From Streptomyces sp. SID13031 (GTDB lineage: Bacteria > Actinomycetota > Actinomycetes > Propionibacteriales > Kribbellaceae): DNA of 64,000 nt. The position numbers and the translations under genes were made by a program. Below the pieces are notes generated by a model. The model did not search any database. It was not told where the DNA came from and worked only from the letters and a program-made list of their open reading frames with translations. The stretch covers positions 1-64,000 of the forward strand of contig NZ_JAAGLV010000013.1 of assembly GCF_010548305.1 (NCBI RefSeq), written 5' to 3'. Shown here piece by piece: positions 32,569-41,396 of the stretch (within the stretch, counting starts at the first letter, position 1; each line of letters opens with the position of its first letter).

Positions 32569-33213
32569 GTGACCACACTCGACCTGACCCCAGACGAACT
32601 GCTCACCACCACCCGTACGGTCCGCAAGCGGCTCGATCTCGAGCGGCCGGTGCCGCTGGAGCTGATCCGCGAGTGCATCGAGGTCGCGCTCCAGGCGCCG
32701 TCCGGGAGCAACCGGCAGACCTGGCACTGGCTGGTGATCACCGACGCGGAGAAGCGGGCCGCGATCGGCGAGTACTACCGGCGTTCCGTGGAGTCCTACC
32801 TGGACTCCCCGGGCGCGGCCGGTCGCCTGCACGCCGACGATCCCGAGCGGTCGCAGGTCCAGCAGCGGGTCGGGTCGAGTGTCGCCTACCTGGGCGAGCG
32901 GATGGGACAGGTTCCCGTGCTCGTCATCCCGTGCCTGACGGTGAAGTCGTTGGGCGCGGGCAACCAGGCCGGCCTCTGGGGCTCGATCCTCCCGGCAGCC
33001 TGGAGCTACTGCCTCGCAGCCCGCGCCCGCGGCCTCGGTACTGCGTGGACCACGCTGCACATGACCTACGAGCAGGAGATCTCCGAGTTGCTCGGACTGC
33101 CGGAGGAAGTCCGGCAGTCCGTGCTGCTCCCGACCGCGTACTACACCGGCGACACCTTCAAGCCGGCCCCGCGCCAAGCCACCGACGACCTCGTCCACAT
33201 CGACGGCTGGTGA
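32569..33213 (+). CDS. Nitroreductase family FMN oxidoreductase
   Basis: A 214-residue enzyme that probably reduces nitro or quinone groups with NAD(P)H, as an FMN dimer. Motifs: TTTRTVRKRLDLERPVPLEL (RxxR), EVALQAPSGSNRQTWHWLVI (FMN phosphate loop), LWGSILPAAWSYCLAARARG, GTAWTTLHMTYEQEISELLG and PTAYYTGDTFKPAPR. Begins GTG 13 nt after the peptidase stop. Substrate is not assignable. Confidence 0.85.
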   Translation: MTTLDLTPDELLTTTRTVRKRLDLERPVPLELIRECIEVALQAPSGSNRQTWHWLVITDAEKRAAIGEYYRRSVESYLDSPGAAGRLHADDPERSQVQQRVGSSVAYLGERMGQVPVLVIPCLTVKSLGAGNQAGLWGSILPAAWSYCLAARARGLGTAWTTLHMTYEQEISELLGLPEEVRQSVLLPTAYYTGDTFKPAPRQATDDLVHIDGW

Positions 33214-33248
33214 GTCACCGGACCTCCAGCTCGGACAGCTGCATCCGG

Positions 33249-33767
33249 TCAAGGTTGTGACTGATCACCCGAATGACCGGATTCGGCCATCTCCTCGATG
33301 GTCAGGCCGCTCAGAATGGAGCGCGGCTCGGCGGTGGTCAGGTCGAGACCGGGCTCGGCCGCCTCGTCGCGGACTTTGACGAGCAGCCAGTCGCCGTCCC
33401 GGCCGGTTCGGGTGAAGGCCCAGGAGCCGGTCAGCTTCACCCCTTGCAAGGCGAACCGGAAGTGCCCGCGCTCGATCGCGTCCGCGGGCTCGACGAGCTT
33501 GCGTGCCTTGTCCCGCGTCTGATTGGTGTAGTCGCCCGCGTCCCACACGATCACCGCGCCGCTGCCGTAGCGGGCTCCGGCGTGAACGCCCTCGTAGTTC
33601 GCATAGTCCATCGCGTGATCGTCGGTCGGCACCGCCAACCTCTTCACGGCCGGATCCAGCGAAGGCCCGCGCGGCACCGCCCACGACTTCAGTACGCCGT
33701 CGACTTCCAGCCGTACGTCGTAGTGCAACCGCCTGGCGTCATGCAACTGGACCACGAACACAGGCAT
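33249..33767 (-). CDS. Stand-alone LigD 3'-phosphoesterase (PE) domain protein
   Basis: A 172-residue protein corresponding to the PE domain of bacterial LigD. Visible: VVQLHDARRLHYDVRLEVDG (active-site His, Arg, and Asp), LKSWAVPRGPSLDPAVKRLA, DHAMDYANYEGVHAGARYGS and GSGAVIVWDAGDYT. In LigD, this domain removes 3'-terminal ribonucleotides and phosphates before non-homologous end joining. No polymerase or ligase domain is attached and no ku gene is nearby. It lies 22-90 nt downstream of the sigF-like gene on the same strand, separated by a terminator hairpin. Confidence 0.85.
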   Translation of the reverse strand: MPVFVVQLHDARRLHYDVRLEVDGVLKSWAVPRGPSLDPAVKRLAVPTDDHAMDYANYEGVHAGARYGSGAVIVWDAGDYTNQTRDKARKLVEPADAIERGHFRFALQGVKLTGSWAFTRTGRDGDWLLVKVRDEAAEPGLDLTTAEPRSILSGLTIEEMAESGHSGDQSQP

Positions 33768-33777
33768 CTAGAGCAAC

Positions 33778-33833
33778 CCTCCGCAGGTGGTCCGCCGCGC
33801 AGACAAGTCTACGGCGGACCACCGCGTGGAGGG
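33778..33833 (-). terminator. Terminator hairpin between sigF-like and LigD-PE genes
   Basis: GGTGGTCCGCCG (33786-33797) and CGGCGGACCACC (33812-33823), perfect 12-bp stem, extended by CCCTCC / GGAGGG outside. It follows the sigma-factor stop at 33857 on the minus strand and precedes the LigD-PE start. Confidence 0.75.
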
Positions 33834-33856
33834 ACGCTACCGGTCTGACGGGAGGG

Positions 33857-34687
33857 TCAGGCCGCGGCAGCGGCGGGGGGCTCGATCTGGTCGCGCAGGC
33901 GGTCGAGAATGCCGCGCAACAGCCGGGAGACCTGCATCTGGCTGACGCCGATCTCGGCGCCGATGTCGGCCTGGGTGTGACCCTCGACGAAGCGCAGCTC
34001 GAGGATCTTGCGCTCGCGCGGGGCGAGGTCGTTCAGCACCGGCTCGAGCATGGCGACCGCCTCGGTCTGCTCGAACGCGCTGTCCTCGTCGGCCGCGACT
34101 GTGTCGGCCAGGCTGGCCGTCGAGTCGCTGTCGAGCGGGCGATCCAGTGACAGTACGGAGAAGCAGCCGTCCGCGGCGAGCGCCGCCTCGACCTCGGCGA
34201 CCGTGGTGCCGAGCCGCTCGGCGAGCTCCTCCAGGGTGGGATCGCGCTGCAGGTCCTGCACGAGCTGCGGCCGCGCGGCGGCGATCGAGCCCTGCAGCTC
34301 CTGCAGTCTGCGCGGGATCCGGACCGTCCAGGAACAGTCCCGGAAGTAGCGCTTCACCTCGCCGCGGATGGTCGGTACGGCGTAGGCGAGGAACGGGGTC
34401 TCGGTGTCGGGACGGTAGCTGCGGGCGGCCTTGACCAGCCCCAGGTAGGCGACCTGGTCGAGATCGTCGGATTCGACACCGCGGCCGCGGAACCGGCCGG
34501 CGATGCTGTGCGCGATCCCGAGATTCAACTCGATCGCTTCCTCCAGCAAAGACTGCCGGAGAGTTTCGTCAGTGGAGGCGGCGCGCTGGTCGAGAAGGGA
34601 CCGGGTCAGAAGATCGCGCTGCTGCTTCGGGTCGCTGTGCTGCGACGGACTGCGGTGCTGCTTCGGTTCGGCAAGTACGGAAACCAT
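33857..34687 (-). CDS. RNA polymerase sigma factor, SigB/SigF/SigG subfamily
   Basis: A 276-residue group 3 sigma-70 factor. Region 2: RGVESDDLDQVAYLGLVKAA, TPFLAYAVPTIRGEVKRYFR, WTVRIPRRLQEL. Region 3 follows (DPTLEELAERLGTTVAEVEA). Region 4: LNDLAPRERKILELRFVEGH and EIGVSQMQVSRLLRGILDRL. This class controls general stress, sporulation or late growth genes and is usually held by anti-sigma/STAS partners, as at 18987-20371, although those are not adjacent. No anti-sigma gene adjoins it. Confidence 0.9.
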   Translation of the reverse strand: MVSVLAEPKQHRSPSQHSDPKQQRDLLTRSLLDQRAASTDETLRQSLLEEAIELNLGIAHSIAGRFRGRGVESDDLDQVAYLGLVKAARSYRPDTETPFLAYAVPTIRGEVKRYFRDCSWTVRIPRRLQELQGSIAAARPQLVQDLQRDPTLEELAERLGTTVAEVEAALAADGCFSVLSLDRPLDSDSTASLADTVAADEDSAFEQTEAVAMLEPVLNDLAPRERKILELRFVEGHTQADIGAEIGVSQMQVSRLLRGILDRLRDQIEPPAAAAA

Positions 34688-34899
34688 GATTCTTGACCTC
34701 GCGACTATGAGTCACGGCGCGGCACATGTCTGGACCGCGGTCAATATCTGTTGAGTCATTCCTACCCTATGAATCTCGAAGTTATGCATCCGAGGACCGA
34801 ACTACGCGGACCCGCAGCGTCGAGACGCGACGGAAACATCAACCCCGCTTGAAGAAACAGCGCCGTCCGAGGTTGTTCGGTAATCGGTCAAAGGTCGGA

Positions 34900-35763
34900 C
34901 TAGTCCAGCGTGCGCAACACGGCGAGTGCCGCCGCCGGCGTGCGCGGTGAGTCACGCCAGCGCAGTGACCATCCGTAAGGAGGGACGCCTGCGGCGAGCG
35001 GCCGGACGACAATTCCCGCCGGATACTGGGTCGAGAGCAGCCCCAGAGCGACGCACTCGCCGGCCCGGACCAGGTCGGCGACAGAACCGTTGCTCGCGGG
35101 ATGGCGGCGCGGTGCGAATCCCGCCGTACGGCAGCAAGCGAGCACGAACTCGTTCCACTCCGGCGCGAGATCGTCCCGCGGGAGGTAGTGCAGCTCGTCC
35201 GTCAGCTCCCGTACTGCGACGGACTCCGACGCCGCGAGTGGGTGCCGCTCGGGCAGCGCCACGCCGAGTGCTTCGCGACGGATGATGCGCTGCATGACTC
35301 CGTCGGGGCAGCGTGCGGTGGAGCCGCAGAGCGCCAGGTCGAGCTCACCGTCGAGCAGGCGTTGCTGTTGCTCGCGGGTGCCACGGCTGGTGATCTCCAA
35401 CCGGAAGGTGGGCAGCCGGTCGCGAAGCCGGGCGAGTACTGCGCGAGGGGTGGCGAGATTTGTCTGCAGCAGGTCGATCCGGAGTACCTGATCGCGTTCG
35501 GCCGCGGCGGTGGCATCGGCGACGCCGGACTTGATCGCGTCGAGGGCGCCGCGAGCGTGCGGGAGGAAGGCGTCGCCTGCGGCGGTCAGCGTCACACCCC
35601 GCGGCGACCGGTTGAACAGTTGCGCCCCGAGCTGCGACTCGAGCCGGCGGATCTGGTTACTCAGGGCGGGTTGTGACACGTAGAGCCGGCGTGCCGCGGC
35701 GGTGAAATGCAGTTCCTCCGACATCACCAGGAAGTACCGCACCAGCCGTAAATCGACGTCCAT
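34900..35763 (-). CDS. LysR family transcriptional regulator
   Basis: A 287-residue LTTR. Winged HTH: LRLVRYFLVMSEELHFTAAA, RRLYVSQPALSNQIRRLESQ. The effector domain includes LDGELDLALCGSTARCPDGV and HPLAASESVAVRELTDELHY. It starts at MDVDLRLVRYF (35763). The 35764-36128 region to its right should hold its promoter. No divergent target gene is close; the VOC protein at 36129 is the nearest candidate. Confidence 0.88.
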   Translation of the reverse strand: MDVDLRLVRYFLVMSEELHFTAAARRLYVSQPALSNQIRRLESQLGAQLFNRSPRGVTLTAAGDAFLPHARGALDAIKSGVADATAAAERDQVLRIDLLQTNLATPRAVLARLRDRLPTFRLEITSRGTREQQQRLLDGELDLALCGSTARCPDGVMQRIIRREALGVALPERHPLAASESVAVRELTDELHYLPRDDLAPEWNEFVLACCRTAGFAPRRHPASNGSVADLVRAGECVALGLLSTQYPAGIVVRPLAAGVPPYGWSLRWRDSPRTPAAALAVLRTLD

Positions 35764-35938
35764 ACTTCTCGGGACCTTCCCCAGCCTCGACCGCCTGAAG
35801 GCTGCGACGTTAGTGCGCGGCACGGTCGCGCGTCGAGGGGTCGGTACGGAGAACACGAATCCCTTACACAGAACAAAAGAAACGGTCCGGTCGGGCTGTC
35901 GGTCGTTTGCCCGACAGTCAAGCTCCCGGACAGGTGCC

Positions 35939-35970
35939 GGCCCCGGCGCTGTCTGCTCAACGCCGGGGCC
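35939..35970. terminator. GC hairpin in the LysR-VOC intergenic region
   Basis: GGCCCCGGCG / CGCCGGGGCC, perfect 10-bp stem with 12-nt loop. The 35764-36128 gap holds no credible gene; a second short CTGTCGG / CCGACAG stem lies near 35895-35917. The stem may be a terminator of a short transcript or an attenuator in front of the VOC gene. Confidence 0.5.
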
Positions 35971-36128
35971 GATGGCAACCGTTACTTGCTATCTTCCAGT
36001 GCCCTTCAAGTCCGATCTGAATCAGAGGCGCCGGTGACGGCAAGCGCCTGATCGAGTAGCGGACAGAAGGTGACCGCTACTCGCGGTACGTTCGGGGAAC
36101 GCGCAAGCCGATCGGGAGGAAAGACAAG

Positions 36129-36500
36129 ATGGACTGGAAGCTGGAGCTGGTCTCGGTGCCGGTGTCGGACGTGGACCGGGCCAAGGAGTTCTACACCGCG
36201 AAGATCGGTTTCAACGCCGACCACGACCACCAGGTCAGCGACGAAATCCGGTTCGTTCAGCTGACGCCGCCGGGGTCGGCGTGCTCGATCGCCATCGGCA
36301 CGGGGATGCCGCAGGCCGAGCCGGGGTCGGTCCGCGGTCTGCAGGTGGTCGTCGCGGATGTCACCGCCGCCCGGGCCGAGCTGGCCGGCCGTGGGGTCGA
36401 GGTCAGCGAGGTGCAGGACTTCCCGTGGGGACGCTTCGTCTTCTTCGACGACCCCGACGGCAACGGCTGGGCCCTGCAGCAGCTCCCCGACTACAGCTGA
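36129..36500 (+). CDS. VOC superfamily (glyoxalase/bleomycin resistance-type) protein
   Basis: A 123-residue one- or two-fold VOC protein. DWKLELVSVPVSDVDRAKEF opens the first beta-alpha-beta-beta-beta unit; GSVRGLQVVVADVTAARAEL and GRFVFFDDPDGNGWALQQLP the second. The DPDGNxW block is diagnostic. Metal ligands are not all obvious (Glu is present where some members have His). Catalytic role is unknown. It is a single-gene unit, with an AG-rich site (GGGAGGA) upstream. Confidence 0.85.
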   Translation: MDWKLELVSVPVSDVDRAKEFYTAKIGFNADHDHQVSDEIRFVQLTPPGSACSIAIGTGMPQAEPGSVRGLQVVVADVTAARAELAGRGVEVSEVQDFPWGRFVFFDDPDGNGWALQQLPDYS

Positions 36501-36681
36501 CTTAAGGACGAACAGTTCGAAAAGTCCTTACCTGGTTGGGAATGAACGCGGGGTTTCCGGTGTTCGGACAGTTCGAGATACCGCTGGGTTCCGGGTGGTA
36601 ACCGGTTGTAAGGTGGCCTTTGGTTGAGCAGCCAGCCGGCGTTGGATGCGTCGACGACTGCGGTCCCTGCCGAGGACGACT

Positions 36682-36936
36682 ATGGCCGATCTGCATCACC
36701 ACCCCATCCCTGCTGCACGACGCCGCAAATCCGTCACCGCCCCTGTTCAGAAGTCTGGTGCCATGTCTGTTGCCACCCCGGTGCGTCCGGCGAGTTCGCG
36801 GCCGGAAGCCGTCCAGGTCCAACTAGGCGGTCGCTGGATCGCCGGTCAGGCGCTGGCTCAGCGCAGTGGCGAGGTTCTGGTCAGCCATCACGGCCACTTG
36901 GTCTGGGTCGACCAGCACTCGGTCCGCAAACCGTAA
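36682..36936 (+). CDS. Small hypothetical protein with SH3-like end
   Basis: An 84-residue basic protein. The last 35 residues (QVQLGGRWIAGQALAQRSGE, VLVSHHGHLVWVDQHSVRKP) match small actinobacterial proteins with a Tudor/SH3-like strand pattern, where a wide range of N-termini occurs. The start ATG at 36682 has GAGGACG upstream; a start at 36763 is also possible. It ends exactly one base before the SARP stop on the other strand. Function unknown. Confidence 0.5.
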   Translation: MADLHHHPIPAARRRKSVTAPVQKSGAMSVATPVRPASSRPEAVQVQLGGRWIAGQALAQRSGEVLVSHHGHLVWVDQHSVRKP

Positions 36937-38742
36937 TCACAGGGCAGTAGTTCCGAGCCTGGCGAGACGTCGACGGAGTTCGTCGACGTAGTACCTGACG
37001 GGCCCGAGGTCGACGAGGCCGCTGCCCGCGGCGAGCTCGTCCGCGGCCGGGGTCAGAGCTTTGAGCGCTCGCTGCATCGTGGCGTAGTCGTCCTGCTCGA
37101 AGGCCGCTTGGGCGATCAGGCACCAGCGGGCCTCGAGAAGAAGATCGGCCCGTGGGGTGCCGTCCGGCGTCGTCTTGTCCAGGGCGAGTTGGCGCAAGTC
37201 CTCCTCGAGCATGCCGGGCATTCCGGCACCTTCCAGTAGTACTGCGGCCCCCCGGTATGCCGCTGGGTCGCCCGAGCGCATTGCGCGGTACCAGGTGGTG
37301 AAGACGGCGACCAGAGGCAGCTCGAAGCGTTGGGCGAGAGTGTCGGCAGCGGTGGCGTGGCTGTCGGCGCCGGGGAAGTCGCCCAGCGCACTGCGCGCTT
37401 GCAGCCGGATGAGATGGCCCAGTACTTCGTAGGTGGCCAGATCGTGGCGGCTGGACAGAGTGATCAGCTCGGCGCCGATCAGGTCGCGTTCCGGGGCCAG
37501 GCCGGCTCGGTAGAAGGTCTGCATGAACAGGCCATTCAGGGCGAAGGCCAGTAGGGCCGGGTCTTCCAGCTGTCTTGCGAGCTCTACTGCTTCTTGCGCG
37601 GCTGCTAGGCCCCGGGTGCTGTCGAGCCCGCGTGATTCGATCGCCACTGTGGCCAGCAGGCGAGCCCGGGCTGCTCGCAGGGTTATCGCAGGCAGGGTGC
37701 GCTCTGCGGCTGCCACGATCTCGTCGGCTTGCTGCTGGTCGTCGGAGCGCGTCCAGATCGCCGGTACGTCGTACAGGCCGATCACTCGCGCTGTCAGCTC
37801 GGGATCGCCCAGCTCCTCAGCGGCGGTGATGGCGGCCAGTCTGTGTTCGCGGGCCGCCTCGAGGCCGCTGCCTCCGGTCACTGCGAGGTTGCGGAGGAGT
37901 CCGACGGTCGACTCCAGCCTTGCTCGCGCGCTGGAGGCCACTGTGCGGTCGTAGGCGGCAGTGGCTTGAGCCCAGACTCGCCCGGCCGCCAGCGGGTCCA
38001 GGTGGTCGGCCTGGTTGAGGATGTCCGTCTCCAGTCGCTGCAACGCGGGGCTGGGGTCGACACCGAGTTGCTCGACGAGCAGGGTGCGCGCGTTGCGGAG
38101 TACTGCGAGGGCGTCGCCCTGGCGGTCTGAGCGGTAGAGGGCCAGCGCGAGTAGACGCCAGGCGTCCTCTCGCCAGGGGTGCTCGGTCACATGGGCGTCC
38201 AGAGCCGGTACTGCGTCTGCTGCCAGGCCTAGCGCGAGCCGTGCTTCGGCCTGGCGTTCGATGGCGGTCAACCTGAGCTCCGCGAGTTTGGCGCGCTCGG
38301 CGTGGGCCCAAGGCGCGTCGGCGAACTCCGCATAGGCAGGGCCTCGCCACCAGGTCAGTGCTTCTTCCAAGCCTTCGAGTACTGCCTCGGGTGGGTGGTT
38401 CGCAGTACTGGCGAGCACTTGCTCGAAGCGCCAGGCGTCGACGTCGGTCGCCTTCAGGGCGTAGCCCGGGCCTTCGGTGATGAGCAGCTCGGCCGGTGTG
38501 CGGGCGGGACGGTCGGGCTCGAGCGCTCTGCGGAGGGCAGCGACGAAGGTGCGGATCGAGCTGGTCGCGCCGTCGGGTGGGACCGTCCAGAGGTCGGCAA
38601 CGAGCGAGTCGACCGGGACGACGCGGCCGCGGGCGACGATCAGGCGGGCGAGCACCGCACGATGACGCGGGCCTTTGAGGGCGAGCTCAGTGCCGTCCCG
38701 CCAGGCCGTGACCGGTCCAAGTACGCCGAAGACCACCTGCAC
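36937..38742 (-). CDS. AfsR/SARP family transcriptional regulator (BTAD)
   Basis: A 601-residue regulator. Residues about 1-95 are a winged-helix OmpR-type DNA-binding domain (VFGVLGPVTAWRDGTELALK, TSSIRTFVAALRRALEPDRP). Residues about 100-245 are the bacterial transcriptional activation domain (VDAWRFEQVLA...LRLTAIERQAEARLALGLAA). The rest is helical TPR-like repeats. The NB-ARC nucleotide-binding module of large AfsR proteins is absent. It is divergent, with a 95-bp gap, from the hydrolase at 38838. GTG start at 38742. Confidence 0.9.
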   Translation of the reverse strand: MQVVFGVLGPVTAWRDGTELALKGPRHRAVLARLIVARGRVVPVDSLVADLWTVPPDGATSSIRTFVAALRRALEPDRPARTPAELLITEGPGYALKATDVDAWRFEQVLASTANHPPEAVLEGLEEALTWWRGPAYAEFADAPWAHAERAKLAELRLTAIERQAEARLALGLAADAVPALDAHVTEHPWREDAWRLLALALYRSDRQGDALAVLRNARTLLVEQLGVDPSPALQRLETDILNQADHLDPLAAGRVWAQATAAYDRTVASSARARLESTVGLLRNLAVTGGSGLEAAREHRLAAITAAEELGDPELTARVIGLYDVPAIWTRSDDQQQADEIVAAAERTLPAITLRAARARLLATVAIESRGLDSTRGLAAAQEAVELARQLEDPALLAFALNGLFMQTFYRAGLAPERDLIGAELITLSSRHDLATYEVLGHLIRLQARSALGDFPGADSHATAADTLAQRFELPLVAVFTTWYRAMRSGDPAAYRGAAVLLEGAGMPGMLEEDLRQLALDKTTPDGTPRADLLLEARWCLIAQAAFEQDDYATMQRALKALTPAADELAAGSGLVDLGPVRYYVDELRRRLARLGTTAL

Positions 38743-38837
38743 CCGTTCACCGTATAGCGCTGCTCATCGGATGCTCATCGGCGCGCGGCAGCCTTGGTCA
38801 GGTGGCACCGCGTCAGGTGTCAGACGAAAGGACAACG

Positions 38838-39707
38838 ATGACCATCCCCGGTTTCGACTATCAGCGCATCGAGGTCGCCGACGGTGTCTCGCTCAACGCG
38901 GCCGTCAGTGGCAGCGGCAGTGCGATCGTGCTTTTGCACGGCTTCCCGCAGACCCACTTGATCTGGCGGCACGTCGCTGCCGAGCTGGCGGTCGACCACA
39001 CGGTGATCTGCCCCGATCTGCGCGGCTACGGCGCCAGCGACAAGCCGGCGGAGACGGACGGTACGACGTACTCGAAGCGCACGATGGCGGCAGACATCGT
39101 GGCGCTGGCCGCCGCCCTGGGCCACGAACGGTTCGCTCTGGTGGGGCATGACCGGGGTGCGCTCGTGGCGTTCCGGGCGGGGCTCGATCACCCGGACAAG
39201 GTCACCCACCTGGCCTGCCTCGACGTGCTGCCGACGGTGGACATGTGGGACGCGATGCACGGCGTCAACGCGGCCGTCGCCTTCCACCTGTACCTGATGG
39301 CGCAGCCGCCCGGCCTGCCCGAGCAACTGATCGCCGCCGCGCCGGACGCCTTCTTCGGTTACTTCCTGGACCTGTGGATCAAGGATCCCTCGGCGATCCC
39401 GGCCGACATCCGTGCCGCGTACCTGAAGGCATCCCGCGAGGCAGTCCCGTCGATCGTCGCCGACTACCACGCCAGCGCCGGCATCGACCTCGAGCACGAC
39501 CGCGAAGACCTTGCTGCTGGCAACAAGTTGCGGATGCCCGTCGCGGTGGTCCAGCAAGACTGGGGCACGGCGCTGGGCTTCGACGCCGCCGCACTTTGGT
39601 CTGCCTGGGCGCCCGACCTCCAGCACTCCACCACCACGGCCGGCCACTTCATGGCCGAAGAGTCCCCCGAAGAAATCGCCAAGACGATCAGGGCACTCAC
39701 CAACTAG
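38838..39707 (+). CDS. Alpha/beta hydrolase, haloacetate dehalogenase/epoxide hydrolase-like
   Basis: A 289-residue enzyme. Oxyanion motif IVLLHGFPQTHLIWRHVAAE, DLRGYGASDKPAETDG, and nucleophile elbow ALVGHDRGALVAFR, in which Asp replaces Ser: this marks the dehalogenase/epoxide hydrolase branch, with His near the end (TTAGHFMAEESPEE). The cap domain has Trp/Tyr residues expected for halide contact (FHLYLMAQPPG). It may hydrolyse fluoroacetate-like or epoxide substrates, not settled. GAAAGGA precedes the ATG. It is divergent from SARP and 11 nt before the methyltransferase. Confidence 0.85.
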   Translation: MTIPGFDYQRIEVADGVSLNAAVSGSGSAIVLLHGFPQTHLIWRHVAAELAVDHTVICPDLRGYGASDKPAETDGTTYSKRTMAADIVALAAALGHERFALVGHDRGALVAFRAGLDHPDKVTHLACLDVLPTVDMWDAMHGVNAAVAFHLYLMAQPPGLPEQLIAAAPDAFFGYFLDLWIKDPSAIPADIRAAYLKASREAVPSIVADYHASAGIDLEHDREDLAAGNKLRMPVAVVQQDWGTALGFDAAALWSAWAPDLQHSTTTAGHFMAEESPEEIAKTIRALTN

Positions 39708-39718
39708 CCTCCAGAGCT

Positions 39719-40339
39719 ATGGACAACGAGGCGGCGAAAGAGCTGGTCCGACGCGGCTACGACGCACTGTCGACCCAGTACGACGAGGCGTTCGACGGCG
39801 AGACGAAGTACGGGCCGTGGCTGGCGGAGTTGCTTGATCGGCTTCTGGTGCCGAGCAGGGTCCTCGACCTGGGCTGCGGCTCAGGGGTGCCGGTGGCGCT
39901 CACACTCGCTGAGGCCGGCCACCAGGTGACTGGTGTCGACCTCAGCGAAGTACAGGTGAAGCGGGCGCGGAAGCGCGTTCCAGCGGCGACCTTCCTCCAG
40001 GAGGATGCCGCCAAGGTGGACTTTCCGCCGGGTGGGTTCGACGCGGTGGTCTGCCTGTACGCGCTGATCCACATCCCGCTTGACGAGCAGCAAACGTTGC
40101 TGCGGCGGATAGGCGAGTGGGTGCGGCCGGGCGGGCTCTTCGTGGCGACTGTGGGCTCTGGTGCGTGGACCGGCTCCGAGGAGAACTGGCTCGGAGGCGA
40201 GGTGCCGATGTGGTGGAGCCAGGCTGACGCCTCCACGACCCGGGGCTGGATCGAGGAGGCGGGCTTCGTGGTGGAGCGCGAGGAGTTCGTGCCCGAGGAA
40301 AACAGTGGGCACATGCTCCTTTGGACTGCCCGCGGCTGA
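39719..40339 (+). CDS. Class I SAM-dependent methyltransferase
   Basis: A 206-residue methyltransferase. Motif I SRVLDLGCGSGVPVALTLAE binds SAM, followed by VTGVDLSEVQVKRARKR, FDAVVCLYALIHIPLDEQQT and RPGGLFVATVG. The C-terminal part has a Trp-rich substrate segment (GEVPMWWSQADASTTRGWIE). It begins 11 nt after the dehalogenase-like gene and is probably in that transcript. Substrate unknown. Confidence 0.85.
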   Translation: MDNEAAKELVRRGYDALSTQYDEAFDGETKYGPWLAELLDRLLVPSRVLDLGCGSGVPVALTLAEAGHQVTGVDLSEVQVKRARKRVPAATFLQEDAAKVDFPPGGFDAVVCLYALIHIPLDEQQTLLRRIGEWVRPGGLFVATVGSGAWTGSEENWLGGEVPMWWSQADASTTRGWIEEAGFVVEREEFVPEENSGHMLLWTARG

Positions 40340-40361
40340 AAGGTCGGGCAGACTCTGGGGC

Positions 40362-41297
40362 GTGGAGTTGCGGCAGCTGGAGTACTTCGTGGCGGTGGCG
40401 CACGAGCGGAGTTTCACGCTCGCTGCGCGGCGGCTGCATGTGGTGCAGAGCGCGGTCAGCGCGGCGATCGCCTCGCTCGAGCGGGATCTCAAGGTCACGC
40501 TGTTCGAGCGCAACGCGCAGCGCGTAGTACTGACGGAAGCCGGTACTGCGCTGCTGCCCGAGGCGCTGGCCGTGATGGATGCCGTCCAGGGCGCGCGGGA
40601 TGTGGTCGACGAGCTGGGCGCCGGGATGCGCGGATCGGTTCGGGTCGGGCTGCTGCCTGGGCTCGGGCTGATCGATCTGCCCGCCGCGGCCGGTGAGTTC
40701 CGCCGGCGCTACCAGAACGTCGAGCTGCAGTTGCGGGTCGAGCCCGAGGGGTCGGCCGGCGTCATCGTGGGGCTGCGCAACGGGGACATCGACGTCGGCT
40801 TCCTCGGCGTCGGCGCGGGCAGCGCGCCGAGGGACCTCACCGCTTGGGAGCTGCTCAAGGTGCCGCAGGTGCTCGCGGTGCCGACCGGTCATCGGCTGGC
40901 GCGCAAGCGGTCCGTCACGCTGGCCGACCTCGCCGACGAAGCGTTCGTGGACTTCCCGCCCGGCTTCGGCACCAGGGTGCTGATCGACCAGAAGTTCGAG
41001 GCGGCCGGGATCGAGCGGCACGTGGTGGTGGAGGCGCTCGGGATCGACAACGGCGTGCAGTTCGTCCGGCACGGCGTCGGGCTGGCGATCCTGCCCGGGT
41101 ACGCGGTGGCGGGTGACGAGAAGATCCGCTCGCTCCCGATCCTCGACGAGGACTTCCGCTGGTCGCTCTATATGGCAACCCTGCGCAAACGGAAGCCGTC
41201 GGCAGCTCTGCGGGCGCTGCTCGGCCTGGTGACGGCCCACCTGCAGCACCCCGACGGAACCGAGCTCGGCGCCGCTTTGGTGGATCAACAAAACTGA
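40362..41297 (+). CDS. LysR family transcriptional regulator
   Basis: A 311-residue LTTR beginning with GTG: ELRQLEYFVAVAHERSFTLA and RRLHVVQSAVSAAIASLERD form the winged HTH. The effector domain (SVRVGLLPGLGLIDLPAAAG, GLRNGDIDVGFLGVGAGSAP) follows. It starts 22 nt after the methyltransferase stop on the same strand. The SDR genes downstream, behind a 100-nt gap with an inverted repeat, are plausible targets. Confidence 0.88.
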   Translation: MELRQLEYFVAVAHERSFTLAARRLHVVQSAVSAAIASLERDLKVTLFERNAQRVVLTEAGTALLPEALAVMDAVQGARDVVDELGAGMRGSVRVGLLPGLGLIDLPAAAGEFRRRYQNVELQLRVEPEGSAGVIVGLRNGDIDVGFLGVGAGSAPRDLTAWELLKVPQVLAVPTGHRLARKRSVTLADLADEAFVDFPPGFGTRVLIDQKFEAAGIERHVVVEALGIDNGVQFVRHGVGLAILPGYAVAGDEKIRSLPILDEDFRWSLYMATLRKRKPSAALRALLGLVTAHLQHPDGTELGAALVDQQN

Positions 41298-41351
41298 TTC
41301 ATCCATCGAGTTGAGTCGTTGGACTTGATGCTTCCTCCGCCGCAAGATCTA

Positions 41352-41375
41352 GGTGTCAGCAAGAAACGAGACACC
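41352..41375 (+). promoter_or_regulatory. Inverted repeat in the leader of the SDR gene
   Basis: GGTGTC / GACACC with a 12-nt spacer, ending 22 nt before the SDR start and just before its GAGGAG site. It could be a regulator site or an RNA hairpin. Confidence 0.35.
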
Positions 41376-41396
41376 AGGATCTGAGGAGTGAAGACG

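Noticed and set aside
31552-33252. A 566-codon minus-strand frame across the murein peptidase and nitroreductase genes
   Set aside because: Spans two real plus-strand genes and the gap between them; composition typical of antisense frames.
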